Origin: Sthenelais limicola
Taxonomy: Eukaryota > Annelida > Polychaeta > Phyllodocida > Sigalionidae
NCBI GenBank assembly: GCA_942159475.1
Contig: OW804095.1
Location: 91,773,740 to 91,837,739 of the forward strand
Direction: 5' to 3'
Length of the DNA stretch: 64,000 bases
Below the pieces are notes generated by a model. It was given only the letters and a program-made list of their open reading frames with translations. It did not search any database and was not told the DNA's origin. Each line of letters begins with the position of its first letter. The stretch's first letter is position 1. Positions 33,494 through 45,047 of the stretch are shown one piece after another. The position numbers and the translations under genes were made by a program.

Positions 33494-34440
33494 TTAACTC
33501 AGCTGTGAGTCTAAATAAACCAAACATGACTTCCATTTGAGTCCGTCCAACATAGTGTCCATCATACGTTTGAAGGTAACTGGGGCATTACACAGTCCGA
33601 AAGCCATAACTTTGAACTGGAATAAGCCCACACTGGAGAGAAAAGCAGTTTTTTCTTTGCTATCCTCATCCATGGCCACCTGCCAATATCCGCTCTCAAG
33701 ATCAAGTGTGCAAAACCATTGATTTCCACCAAGAGCCTCGACACAGTCATCAATTCTAGGCAGAGGAAAACTGTCTTTAATCGTGATGGAGTTCAACTGA
33801 CGATAATCCACACAGAAACGCTGTGTCCCGTCCTTCTTGGCCACCATAACAATAGGAGCTCCCCAAGGGCTACTGCTATGCTCAATTCGGCCTTCCCTAT
33901 ACATCTTCCAGATTTCTGCCTCCGCTTTATCACGTTTAGCAACTGGAATCTGTCTGTATGCTTGTTTGATCGGGCAAGCATCACCAGTATCAATTACATG
34001 ACGGACCTTATGGGTACATCCCAAAGCCTTATCTCCTGGTAGAGAAAAACAGCTTCGAAACTCCTCTAAGAGATCTAGAGCATTTCGTTTTTCCTGGACT
34101 TTGGACAAGTCAGAATCATTAATCATCTTCACCAGCGGACACTCCGCAGTGGGCGGAATGGGAAGAGTAGGAGCGATCAGATCATCATCCACTACAGGAG
34201 ACTCCAGCACCTGTATTGAATTAATGATTGCTTCTCTAATCACTTCTTCATTATTCCCATCTTCAGACAGAGAATCCTGAGCTACCAAAGCAACTTCAAA
34301 CACTCTGCCAACCACCCTGTTCTTCTTTATCTTCAATGTGCGACCGGTCAGATTGGAGAAAGCCACCACGGCCAGAGAACCGCCGCCTGGTACATAAGTA
34401 TTCAGGCTTTCAACAATCGTTGGTCTGGCTCAAACATCAT
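33494..34440 (-). pseudogene. Gypsy element F: reverse transcriptase, truncated at the catalytic box
   Basis: Minus-strand frame 34369-33494 carries the Ty3/Gypsy polymerase N-terminal half: a VRHVIDTGDACPIKQAYRQ leader, EGRIEHSSSPWGAPIVMV, GTQRFCVDYRQLNSITIKD, FPLPRIDDCVEALGGNQWF, LDLESGYWQVAM and FGLCNAPVTFKRMMD. It then stops being homologous after CLVYLD, where the catalytic YLDD/YVDD should follow; the second aspartate and everything after it (RNase H, integrase, 3' LTR) are missing. A small indel near 34430 separates it from the protease region. It is the broken 3' part of an LTR retrotransposon pol. Confidence 0.92.
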
Positions 34441-36268
34441 ACCTCCATTTACTGTGACTGAGCCACTGTCAAGATCAAGTTTGGCCAAAGTAACTGCCCT
34501 AGGTTTGAGGATAACTGCCTTAAGCAGTTTTACCTCTCTCCCCACAATTACATCCTCTTCTTGAACTGCATTAACAGAGGAACTTTCAGTTCTGCTAACG
34601 GGTTTTTTCCATAATTTACAAGTTACAGAAGACCCATAATTATCCAAGAAGAAAGTCCCTGACCAATCCAGATTACACTGGTGCACATAATAAAAATCTG
34701 CACCCAGTATCCCGCTTTCAGGACCTTGTAGTCCACTGACTACCTTGTAGTCCACTGACTACAAGACAAGTAATCATATATGTCTGGTCGCCAACTTCTA
34801 ACGGACAAAGCACGCTCCCATATGTAACAATAGGTGTTCCATTAACCATCGCACACACCATTCGTACCGAAGTCATTGGTGGTGGATTTGGAAGGGAATC
34901 ATAGAACCTCCTGGTGATCAAGCTAGTAGTAGCACCCAGATCAACCAGAAAACTTCCAGTTTCCCCACCCATCTTTACAGGGGCATACCATCTCTCCCGT
35001 ACCAACAATTTGGTAGGGATCTCCAAAGTTCCCTGCTTGTGTACAGAAACCTTCTGAACTTGACCTGATTTAGTTGATCCGCTTTTGACCAACACAATCT
35101 GATCTTGTTCAGCTTGGAACCCAGATTGTCCCCACCTCACATCTGAGATAGAATCTGAGTCACCACAAGGTTCTGTTACTTGAGCTATGGCCTTAGCTTT
35201 CACTTTCTTCTCACCAAATCCGCTAGGAGTGGCGGACACAGGTGAGGTCATAGAGCTGTGGGGCTCCACACTGGTCTCTTGAATACTTGCACAATCTACG
35301 TCCTGAGTGCAGCTTTCATAGACCTCTGACCAATGGGCACAGTCATTCATATCATTTGGTTGTTTAAACCTGATCCAAAGGGCCTGTTTTGGGTCGGAAA
35401 GTCCTTTCAAGAAAGTCCTTATACCCATGGTACGTGAAGTACTGTCCATCACAGCACCAAAGGCATATCTGGCCCTCTTTGCTACCTCATTAGCAAACTG
35501 CTGGCCATTCTGGCGAGGAGTTTGGCGAGATTTAAAGAATTCCGCCTCCCTCTTCTCCCTAGAATGTTCACCATAATTTGCATCCATGTGTGCTACAAAT
35601 TCTGAAAGAGTCACCCCCTGGGGTAAATCTTCCAACTCAGCAACCTGATGCCTACAACTGCTCTTGAGCTGCCTCATGAACATGGCATCCGTCCAGTTGT
35701 GAGCCTCGGCCACAACCTTCATCTCTGCAAGATGATGAATCCAGGTATCTTTTGTGGAGTCCCACAATCTAATTGTTCCCAGTCGTGGGCTAATGTGTTC
35801 TTCATCCGTGTAGAAAGTATATGAAAAACGAGTGTCCGACGGGTCCGGCCCTGCATAAGTAAGGCCCTGTACCAAAGACTTGTTACCCGAAGTAACTTTT
35901 TGAGAACCCGGTGGAGGCAGATTCAGGGACTGTGATTGCATACCAGCTGGCACACACACAGTGGTGGTACATAACCCATCTGAATCAATCGATGTAGTTG
36001 ATTGACCAGACGCTCTGGGTGTAGTAACCACCGGATCCTTACGGACATAAGTCTCGTTGACGATATGTCCCCGCACATAAGAGTCACTCTTTGGTGTAGC
36101 TGGCCTCCTAATGCTTGACATTCCGCCCAACACGACTTCTTTCCCCCCATTATCCTTAGGTGAGGACTCGGCCACGGCAGAAGGTTCCTGTATTGTCACC
36201 TGTCTTTGAGCTCCAAAGTGTCTAGGAGTCACCCTCCTGATAACCTGGACCAGCACCAGCATCAGCAA
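34402..36268 (-). pseudogene. Gypsy element F: gag C-terminus and protease
   Basis: Frame 36268-34718 carries a gag capsid-like region (for example WIHHLAEMKVVAEAHNW and REAEFFKSRQTPRQNGQQF) and then an aspartic protease with FLVDLGATTSLITRRFYDS. The active-site triad here is DLG rather than the usual DTG/DSG. The frame breaks at a perfect 19-bp tandem duplication (34723-34760) and resumes in frame 34755-34402, which completes the protease-to-RT linker. Removing 19 bases brings the two frames into register, so this break is a single late event. I saw no CCHC zinc knuckle. Confidence 0.85.
34723..34760. repeat. Perfect 19-bp tandem duplication
   Basis: ACCTTGTAGTCCACTGACT is present twice without a spacer (34723-34741 and 34742-34760). 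Nineteen is not a multiple of three, and it lies exactly where the gag/protease frame breaks. Confidence 0.97.
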
Positions 36269-36707
36269 ATGTGGATGTTACTGGCTGGAGCATTTTCAAG
36301 GGAATCATAGCAAGTTTCTCTGCCATATCCGCCTCCTCCAGCATCTGGTTGTGGAGTCTTGATAGATCGTCCACCTGAGATGCCTCCGCTCTCAACTTCT
36401 CGTTTTCCGTTCTCAATTCCCTAGTGGTAGATGAAGCCTCCCTAGACACTTCTTCTAGAGTACCTTGTAGATCTGAATTATGTTCAGTCAACTGATTCAC
36501 AGATTTTCTCATCGTAATGAGCTGCTGGTGTGAGTTGCTGTAGGCTCTCTTCCAACTCAGCACTTGAGCTCTCAACATAGATATTTCTATCTCATCTTCG
36601 GATTCAGTGTTCTTCGCCGGATCCCGATAACCCCACGGGTCAAACCCTGCAGCCCCTGGTCCTAGGCCCTCCGCTCCTTTCGGAACAGAGTCCGGCATTT
36701 TCACCAC
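36222..36707 (-). pseudogene. Gypsy element F: gag N-terminal coiled-coil
   Basis: Minus-strand frame of 161 codons beginning MVKMPDSVPKGAEGLGPGAA. A long helical, charged segment follows (ISMLRAQVLSWKRAYSN to ENEKLRAEASQVDDLSRLHN) with heptad-like leucine spacing, so a coiled coil is likely. It overlaps the next frame by 47 bp and is joined to it by one indel in 36222-36268. It starts about 180 bp inside the primer-binding site, as expected for a gag start. Confidence 0.75.
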
Positions 36708-36885
36708 TGGACACCACTGGCACCAATGCCAACCAACTCTCCATCCTTTTCAGGAGTGGCTGCTTTGAGTTTTGCAAGGTTGCCTTGCAACTGGGTAGCT
36801 ACGTCTACCAAAGGTTTAGACATTCTTTTTATTTTTCTCAGAAAAATTTCTCGGAACCCAGAATAAATCTAGTTCTTTAACTGAG

Positions 36886-36903
36886 GTTTGCCCCACGGCA
36901 CCA
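36886..36903 (-). other. Primer-binding site of element F
   Basis: Two bases inside the LTR edge, the minus strand reads TGGTGCCGTGGGGCAAAC. The first ten bases, TGGTGCCGTG, match the usual complement of the 3' end of tRNA-His; the remainder diverges. A site at this position primes minus-strand DNA synthesis. Confidence 0.75.
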
Positions 36904-36905
36904 AT

Positions 36906-37384
36906 TGTAGTGATCTCTCGGATCTGATCTGCTCAGCTACGGTAATAAAAGACACACAACAAGGAAAAGACCTTTTGCACTATCTTTATTACTCTGCACG
37001 GGACAAGCTCCCCAACGACCTGTCCGCCAAGAGATGGTCCAGCCACCTCTTGGTTTCACCACCAACACAAATATGGTGTCCGTAGTTTAAGCGGGTACAT
37101 GTTGTATAAGAATGATGGTAAAAGTAGCAAATACAAACATGAGATGAAACACAGTACATCAGTCTTTAGTTTGGTAAACACATAAAAGATAATACACGAA
37201 AGGGTAAATATGAAATATGTAAGAGAGACACACATAAAAACGTGTATGTGGTCAAGTGAGCTGGTACTGCCCACTGGGCTAGTGCAAGTGTACTAACCTC
37301 AGCGGACAGCACCACCCAACAACATAAGTGGACATGTCCCATATATAATACCTGTTACATATATTATACCCCAAACCCACTACA
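36906..37384 (-). repeat. 5' LTR of Gypsy element F (479 bp)
   Basis: The stretch is bounded by TGTAGTG and CACTACA, a 7-bp inverted terminal repeat with the TG...CA ends of LTRs. It lies two bases from the primer-binding site and upstream of gag, in the right orientation for minus-strand transcription. Inside, on the minus strand, there is a TATTATATATGGG promoter-like box (about 37343-37355) and an AATAAAG polyadenylation signal (about 36980-36987). The 3' LTR was not found because the element is truncated at 33.5 kb, so identity between LTRs cannot date it. Confidence 0.88.
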
Positions 37385-39084
37385 ATAACTTTCTTTTTTT
37401 GAGTGGTGCTGGCACGAAAATAAGTATTTCATTGGCCTTGTGATTAAAAGAATACAAGAAACATTGTAGGATACCTTCCCCCTACCCGATTTTCTCCCTT
37501 GGATCCCAAAATACCAAAAAGAAAATAATGTCAGATAAATACTTTAGCCTTTAAAATTTAATGTTCTTTCCGTCATGAAGGAGAAATATACATATTACGG
37601 TCAATTCTATTTTTTTGGCGTCCATAAGGTTTTTACATTATATCTTTAGGAATATTGTCCGAACCCTACTTCTGGGGGTCTAAAATGAATATTAACAATT
37701 CCAGCTTTGAAAAACCTCCTAAAATTGGTCATTTTTACAATAAGACACAAAAAAATATCAATTCATAGTGTAAAAAAAACATAAAACATAATCAATACAT
37801 GTATGTTGATCAAATCTGTAATGATTCTGCAGGCAAAATAGTTTTATGTATTACATAATGTTTCTAGAGATTCTATTTGAATATTTTAAATATCTTTTTG
37901 ATAGGTATGTAATATACAACCCTAGGCATATCATGCGTATGCCTAGACATTGATTTCTGAATTTTGTATTAATTACAAGGGTTGTTCAGGTGAGTATCTA
38001 TTCATATTCAGAAGAACTTCTCTATTTTAAAAAAAACACCAGGCAAAATTATCAATCCACCACCATCATCTGCTTATCAATGAAATAGTAAGGAGACATA
38101 CAGTATAGTCAACTTTTCTGCATACCATGCGCTTACGCGTATGCAATATATATAGTCATATCTCAGCAAATAAACATATTTAACTTTAAACATGTAAACA
38201 TAAGTTGGGCCCTTATTCAAGGTAATAAACGAGGTATCTCAATTTTATGTTGCCAAAACACATTAAAAATTATTACCAAGATTATTAGAAGCATGCCATG
38301 TGTATGCCTGTACCATGCGTATGCCATTACAAGAGTATTGGGAAATATCAGACAATTGCACCTCATATATAGATAAAAAATGGTAATGAATGATAAGACG
38401 TCCATGCCGCTTTAGGTTGAAACATTCAGCACTTCTTAGCTGGTATATTTTCCTATCTAATGTGGCTCATTATAAAAATAAACACCTTATTTTTGTAGAC
38501 ATTATCATTAACATGCCCCAGGGCGATTGGTGATTGAACAAAATCTTATAGAATAAACAGAAGGACCAAATTACATATCATGACATCCACAACACTCATA
38601 TGTACTGACTTTCTATTGTATATTTCATAGGATACATTATGTATAGGGCAGCATATATGCATGGCACATCCTAAATAATGACATAAATATTCTATATTTG
38701 TAATTCTTAAAACCAATTCTGATACAATGAGTCAAACTTGAATGTTACTTGAAAATGCCAACTTTATATCTGACTCATAATAACTTCACACATGTTTCCA
38801 AGCAAAATACTTATCACATGCATAATTATATATGCATGATAATGTCATGCATGATAAAGGCAAAGATTAAATGGATTAATGACATCCATATCAGCAGCGT
38901 ATGCTTAAAATGGACGAGAAATACCCTCTGGAAATAAATATCTAGTTCTTTTTGTAATAGGTTACTACATATGATACTTTCGAATCCTTAATATCATCTG
39001 AAATTAATCTATTCAGATCCCAGCGAACAAAATGACAAAATGACAAATTATTTTGATGTTAAATTAATCTCCACGACCCGTCAA
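37385..39084. other. Gene-free AT-rich DNA
   Basis: No recognisable coding region. The word CATGCGTATGCC and close variants recur at about 37931, 38125-38147 and 38290-38325. There is a palindromic patch around 38816-38850 (ATGCATAATTATATATGCAT). Confidence 0.5.
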
Positions 39085-39330
39085 ACTAACGTTTGAGGAT
39101 GAGCATTCATTTAACATAAAAATGTGGACTCAAATCAACCTCAAATTAACGTTAACCACTAACGTTCGATTTAACATTCACAAACGTTCATGAACGTTTT
39201 ATTACCAACGTTAAATGAACGTTGAAATAACATCAAAATAACCTGTTAAATGAATGTTGAAATAACATCAAAATAACCTGTTAAATGAACGTTGAAATAA
39301 CATCAAAATAACCTTTTCCCTGGTGGTTAA
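39085..39330. repeat. AACGTT-rich block with a 35-bp tandem repeat
   Basis: About eight AACGTT palindromes occur in 250 bp. The right half is a tandem array of a 35-bp unit (CATCAAAATAACCTGTTAAA then TGAAYGTTGAAATAA), starting at 39231, 39266 and 39301. It is probably a decayed minisatellite. Confidence 0.8.
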
Positions 39331-40323
39331 ATGAATGTTAATTTGGCATCCATAAAATTGCTTGTAATTTACAATGTTAATTCTGAGTAGAATCTAGACT
39401 GGTCCTTAACAGCAGATTTGTGCTCAGTGCTAAGGCAGCATGTTTCTCCACAGAAGCATTTTGCCCAAGAGCATTCAAGGAGCGACTGCATATTATATGC
39501 AGTCCCTTTGCTTGACTTTTTCAGAGTTCCTCATCCATTTCCATCACTTAAACTTACCCTTAATACAATCCTCTCCTGTAGCTGACATAGGTATTCATTG
39601 CGACTTGGTGTTTGACAATCTTGGTACTTCAGTAGTACTCATAGTAACAATATTAGAATTATAAGGGTGCTTTCTTCACAACATTTTTCAACATCAAGCA
39701 GGTAAGTTATACAAATAAAGTATTGATTTCATTGCTTTCAATATTCCCAAGTTTATAAAGTGTAATATCTATAAGGTATAAATGCCTCATATAAGTATTA
39801 CTAGTGAGACTTTTGTTCTAAGAGAAAAAAAATGGAGGCCAGATTTGAAAAGAGGAGAAAAAACTGGACTAGGGCAATATGTCACAACATTTCTATGGCC
39901 CACCAGAAAAAAGTCAACTTTTTCAGAATTTGTGCTATAGAGATGTACCTAAAAAGTGTTATTCTTCTTACCTACTTTGCAATGTCAAATGAATCCTTTG
40001 TTTTGAAAATGAAAAAATGCTTAGAATGAAACCTTCTTTGGAATACCCCCTATAGGGCAGATGTGATGGTCATCAGGCAGGGTACATATATAAATGATTC
40101 ACATTGGTGTGCCGATTGGATTATAAATCAGGAGCGGGAACCAGGATCCGGAAGTGTCATCACGTTACATCCACACATCAGCGTCCCAGCAGAAGGCAAC
40201 AAGTCCGGTTAGAAACTTTTTGTCAAAATATCGAGAAAAAATTTAAAACGACTCGTGCAATGTCCTATCTGAACTGTCCGACTTGTTTCTTATACCATCA
40301 AGAGGTTGTAATAATAATAATAA
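39331..40323. other. No recognisable gene
   Basis: Short AT-rich frames only. An AAT microsatellite (40308-40322) immediately precedes R2. Confidence 0.5.
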
Positions 40324-41204
40324 CTAGCAAATACCTAGCAAATTGCTAGTGGGACAGTGGGGCCCACATTTTCCCACTCTCCTTGTTCCCTCTCCAACCA
40401 TCTTTCTCTTTCAAGTTGTCTCTGTAAGTTAGTATCTGTATTAATATTCATACCTCAAATGGAACCCTGTTAAGATGTATATTTTGTCACTGTTGTATTG
40501 TTGTTGCCTCTCCTTCCCCCCCCCCCCTCCTCCCCCCCCCCCCCGGACAGTGGGGCCCACATCTTTCCACTCTCCTCCCCCTCCTCCCCCCCAGGGGGGC
40601 CAACATCTTTTCACTCTCCTCCCCCTTCCCCTTATGGAGGGAGAGAGGAGAGAGAAAGTTAGAGGCTGATGAAGATCTAAGTGTCTTTGTCTGCACTCTG
40701 TTGTGATAAAAGGCCCTGTCCCCCTCCTCTCCTCCCCCTTTCCTAATCCTGCTTACTATTATGTAGTGTAAGTTCTATTCGGTGAAAATATGTTGAAATA
40801 TATCAACTCCCGTCCTGTAGTGAACAACAACATGCAAAGTTTCAGTCCGCTTCACCCAGGTGTGGATGAGCGGTCATCTGGGTGCTGCTTAGCAACAGAC
40901 AACATTGCGTCATGACCTCAATCCAACCAATATGCAAATCGCCTCTTTCTGGTGTAGGGGCACTGATAGGGGATTGTTTTCAGGCACCAATGGGGACCCT
41001 GGATGGGGGTGTTCAATTTCAACCCATTTCGAACCCATTTATAACCCTGCTGTCCTCCAAAAGTGTTAATGAAACATAGCGGAATGGCTTGGCACCATAT
41101 TTGGCAATGTGCACCTGAAATATATTGGAGATCTGGCCAGCGGTTTAGAAGATAGAGAAGATAGGGGTTTTATAGGTTCAAACACTATTTTAATGATATT
41201 TAGT
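40324..41204 (+). mobile_element. Hairpin-ended repeat family R, copy R2
   Basis: Same module order as R1, with a decayed terminal hairpin (CTAGCAAATACCTAGCAAAT), then TGGGACAGTGGGGCCCACAT, ATGGAACCCTGTTAAGATG, a C-rich core with runs of 12 or more C near 40518-40545, and the conserved tail. It also keeps the far end that R1 lacks (GGCACCATATTTGGCAATGT to GATAGGGG). R3 follows directly. Confidence 0.85.
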
Positions 41205-41716
41205 CTAGCAAATACCCGTGCTATGCACAGAATTTGCTAGTGGGACAGTGGGGCCCACATCCTCATCTCTTCTTGTTCCCTCTCCCACTATCTTTCTCTT
41301 TCAAGTTGTCTCTATAACTTAGTATCTTCATACCACAAATGGAACCCTGTTTAAATGCTTTTTTTGGTCACTGTTCAGTGTTGTACTGTTGTTGTGTTGC
41401 CTGTCCCTGTCCTTGTCCCTGTCTCTGTCCCAATCCCTCTCCCGCTCCATCTTTCATTGTGAGGTAATTAGTGGGCGGGTTCCCCCCACTCGACTTCAAA
41501 AACCATCACAAAAAATAGTTTATGAACTGAATCAACTCTGACGATCCTCCCATCCCATAGTGAAGCAATGATGTGCAATTTGTTAATGAAACATAGTGGA
41601 ATGGTTCGGCACCATTTTTGGCAATGTGCATGTGAAATATAATGATATAATGGAGATCTGGCCAGCGGTTTCAGAGAAGATAGGGGTTTAAGGCTCCAAA
41701 CCCTTATTTTATTAAT
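41205..41716 (+). mobile_element. Hairpin-ended repeat family R, copy R3
   Basis: It starts with a hairpin at 41205-41240 immediately after R2, so the two copies are in tandem. The interior is shortened to about 510 bp. It ends GTTTAAGGCTCCAAACCCTT then ATTTTATTAA. This end provides the reference empty site for the TTAA element at 44919-47560. Confidence 0.85.
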
Positions 41717-41859
41717 ATAATATATCATTAAACTGTTTATATGAAATACAGAAGAAGGTATTTAGAGTATTGAATCATGAGTGTTGTACCCAATGTATAC
41801 ACTCTGCATTGTTGACTTTGTCTGCTTTCTGAATAAAGACCCGGTGTAGGGGAAAAAAA

Positions 41860-41956
41860 AAATATAATATATCATGTATTATTACCTTATTTTATTAATA
41901 TAATATATCATGTATTATTATCTATATTATAGATAATAATACATGATATATAGATA
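41860..41956. repeat. AT-rich duplication and palindrome
   Basis: TTATTTTATTAATATAATAT from the end of R3 recurs at about 41887. It is followed by an inverted repeat of about 20 bp per arm (ATATATCATGTATTATTATC / complement) centred near 41931. Confidence 0.8.
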
Positions 41957-42289
41957 GAATAGGTAGACAGACCTCTAGATTATATCCAGATCTCCCAGCC
42001 GCTACCTTGGTCAAAACAGATGATACTAAAGATTACCTTATTACTTTTGTTTTTATTTTCATCTAAACATACATGGGAAAATGCAAGTAATTACGTAATT
42101 AAGAAGCTCGAATTAAAAATAGGGTTGGTCACTGTCATTGAACACTGGGTTAAGGTCGACCCACACATGGGCTGACATGGGCCGATTTCAAAACCGAACC
42201 AATTTCAACACTCCTGATGATTAAAAATGTGAAATCGGGACTTGTTGCCCAATTAAGAGGTTTTTTCTAAGAAAAAAAAAGAACAAAAA

Positions 42290-44140
42290 AAACAAACATC
42301 AGAATTCCTTCTCCCTCTTAAGTCCATGTCTGTCTGTGTGTCATCCTCTACTCTAAAGATGTATCACAAACTATCTCCCTAATTCTGTTCCTCTTCTGTC
42401 TCTCTTCTGAATCCACCTTTCCTTTCTCATCTTTCTCCTCTCTGTATCTCTATGTCTCCCCATAACTCACCCTCCTTCTCCACCTCTGGAAGCCCATGTG
42501 GTGAGTCACTTGAGTTGTGGTGGAGTCTGATGGCGAGTGAAGAAATTAACAGTGCCAGATCTAGTTATTCCATAAATCATCAAGTGTCAGGTGTGAGCCA
42601 TTGCCTAGTAGGCTCTGCCTTCTATGTTTTCTGCATATTCAAGAAAGGGTGGACAATTAAGAGTCTGAAGCTTATCTTTCCTCTGCCACCTCTCCCTCTG
42701 AATCAATAGTTCCCTTTTGTCAGCCTCGCAAAGACCTCAAGTGGGTCATTTCCTAAAAATTCATGCCTACTTTCATTTCATTTCCATGCTATTCTAGCAT
42801 GCCTCTGTCCTCATACCTGGCCATCGCTCTCTCTCCCATTCTCCTCTGGCTCTATACACTTATCTCCTCTACCATCCTCTATGACCAACTTTATCTGTCT
42901 TTCTGTCAATATGTGTCCCTCTGCTATATCTCTTATTTATTTCTCTTTCTCTCCCTCTCTATCAGCACCACTCCCTCCCCCATAGACCTACTGCCATTTC
43001 ATCGTCTCCCTAGAACTTTCTTCTTTTTTGTTGGAAACATATTCAAGGTTCCTGCCCTCTTGGCTCATACAATTCTAACGCCCTCACGCACATAACAACT
43101 GTACAAGTACCGCCCTTGATATAACCATATTAAATGTGTTGATAAGGACGTAAAGCAACCAATCACACTCACTCACTCAACTGTACAATTATATAGAATC
43201 CTATTTACAAGGGGTTAGGTTATCGCCCCCCCCTCCTCATATTTCTTCTTTAGAATTTATTTTTTATTTTTATTTTTTTAGCGCGGGGGGGGGGGGGGTC
43301 GGATTACTATAAACATGTTAATAATGTTAAAGTTAGGAAAAATAATCAACTTACATAATAATAATATTATGTCTAATAATAGCTACAATAGCCTTGATGT
43401 ATTTGTCAATTTTGTCATTCCATCTGCGACTAGAATTATTAAAAACAGCATTATATTCTATATCTTATACCAACTTCATTGAAGAAAACTTTGACATTTA
43501 AGGCGTTGTGGTAAAATAACCTCTGGTGGTGGATATGGTTCTTAGCCATCAGTAAGAACCAGTTTAGAAAAGCATTATACCTGCTTTTACCCATGTATCC
43601 CAGCAGAATACTGCAGCATTTATTCCAAAATTCTATATGGTCTCAAAAGGCATTTATCTTCGGACGGAAACCTAGAACTTTCTTAACCTCCCTAGCTCAG
43701 TTCCCACTTGTCTCTCAACCTAAAAGCCTATGTAGTGAGGCACATGAGTTGTGGTGGAGTCTGGTGTGGACTGCAGGTATTAACAGTGCTAACTCTAGTT
43801 CTACCACAGTCATTAGGTGTCAGGTGTGAGCCATTGGTTAGTAGACTCAGCCTCCCTAGCACTGGCTCTATCTATATCCACCTCTAATCACTCCCCTATT
43901 TTTCCATCCATGAGATTTCTTCTTCCTCTCTCCTTCCCTCTTTCTTTTTATCCTCTCTCCCTTTAATGCTCTCTGTCTCCATTTCCTTCCTGCCCCCAGC
44001 CCCATCCGTTTTCCCTTTGTCTCTTCTCCTCTCCCTTCCTGTCCTTGAGACATGGCAGTCCCATGTGAACCACAGTTATTCCTTCTCTCTCTAATTCTCT
44101 TTCTCTTTTATGTTGATATACACTCAACTGTAAGAATCTA
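42290..44140. repeat. Two diverged direct repeats with pyrimidine-rich flanks
   Basis: The stretch 42488-42625 (GAGTTGTGGTGGAGTCTG, ATTAACAGTGC, GTGTCAGGTGTGAGCCATTG) recurs at 43718-43855 in the same orientation with roughly three-quarters identity. Both copies are embedded in CT-rich DNA (42300-42480, 42760-43020, 43900-44110). A run of 16 G lies at about 43286-43301. Frames such as 42763-43095 reflect CT-rich composition. No gene was recognised. Confidence 0.75.
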
Positions 44141-44914
44141 AGAGCATTTGCCCATAGGTTTGGTGTTGTATCGAGTTGTAAGAGAAGAAGTCAGAGATCG
44201 TTGAAGTTTGTCAGGTTTGGCCCAGGCAAAAAGTGTCTGAAGGCTTCCCCTCCAGCTTTATTTATACTCAGGAAAACTCTTAATTAATTCATATACATAG
44301 TTCCAAGAAATATTCCGCTGCCCTAACCCCTTTCTTATAGGGTGAGAGAATCCTTCTCCTCCACGTGGACTGACCTCCACCCCCAAATCATGCCAAGGCA
44401 ATGCACTGTGCATGTGTAACATTGGATCCCCCTCAGCCTCCCCCCTCCCCTCCTTAGATCCCAGAGGCTACTGCCTGCCCTTCCCTCTTCCCCTCCCCCC
44501 TCTGTCTTGATTAACCCAGAGCAGCGAATATATTAATTAGGTGGGCCAGGTGGAGAGGTCAGCTGTGGCTAGCTCATCCTCCCCCTCTCAGTCAGACCAC
44601 ATGTGGCGTGCATGGTCTTGGCTGTGATCAGTGGGCTAATTGGGTCAGATCCCACCCTACAGAATGCAATTCTTTACAGTTGTCCAATATTTTTCTTTTG
44701 ATTGAAAGATTCACTTTTTCAAACAAAATATTAGCCACTGACTAACCCAGTCCAACCAATCAGAGGTAATACAAAAACATGGTTACATAGATCACACAAA
44801 TTTGATGAAATAGTATAGGAATAAGGTATCATATATGATTAATTGTCTCTGGGGACATATATAAATGGTCGAGATGAAACATTGAGAAATGGCTCTCTTA
44901 AAGGAATCTCTATA
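44141..44914. other. No recognisable gene
   Basis: C/T-rich and AT-rich unique sequence. No element ends were found except that its last bases match the empty-site flank of the TTAA element. Confidence 0.5.
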
Positions 44915-45047
44915 TTAACCCATTTAAACCATGACTTTTTAAATGTATCTGATTATTCTGAAATTTTGGTAGAAAGGTACCAGAGGTCCTGTGAGTACAT
45001 GGGGAAAATTTTGGAAATTTCTAAAAAAGGGTTGCTAAGATACAGAT

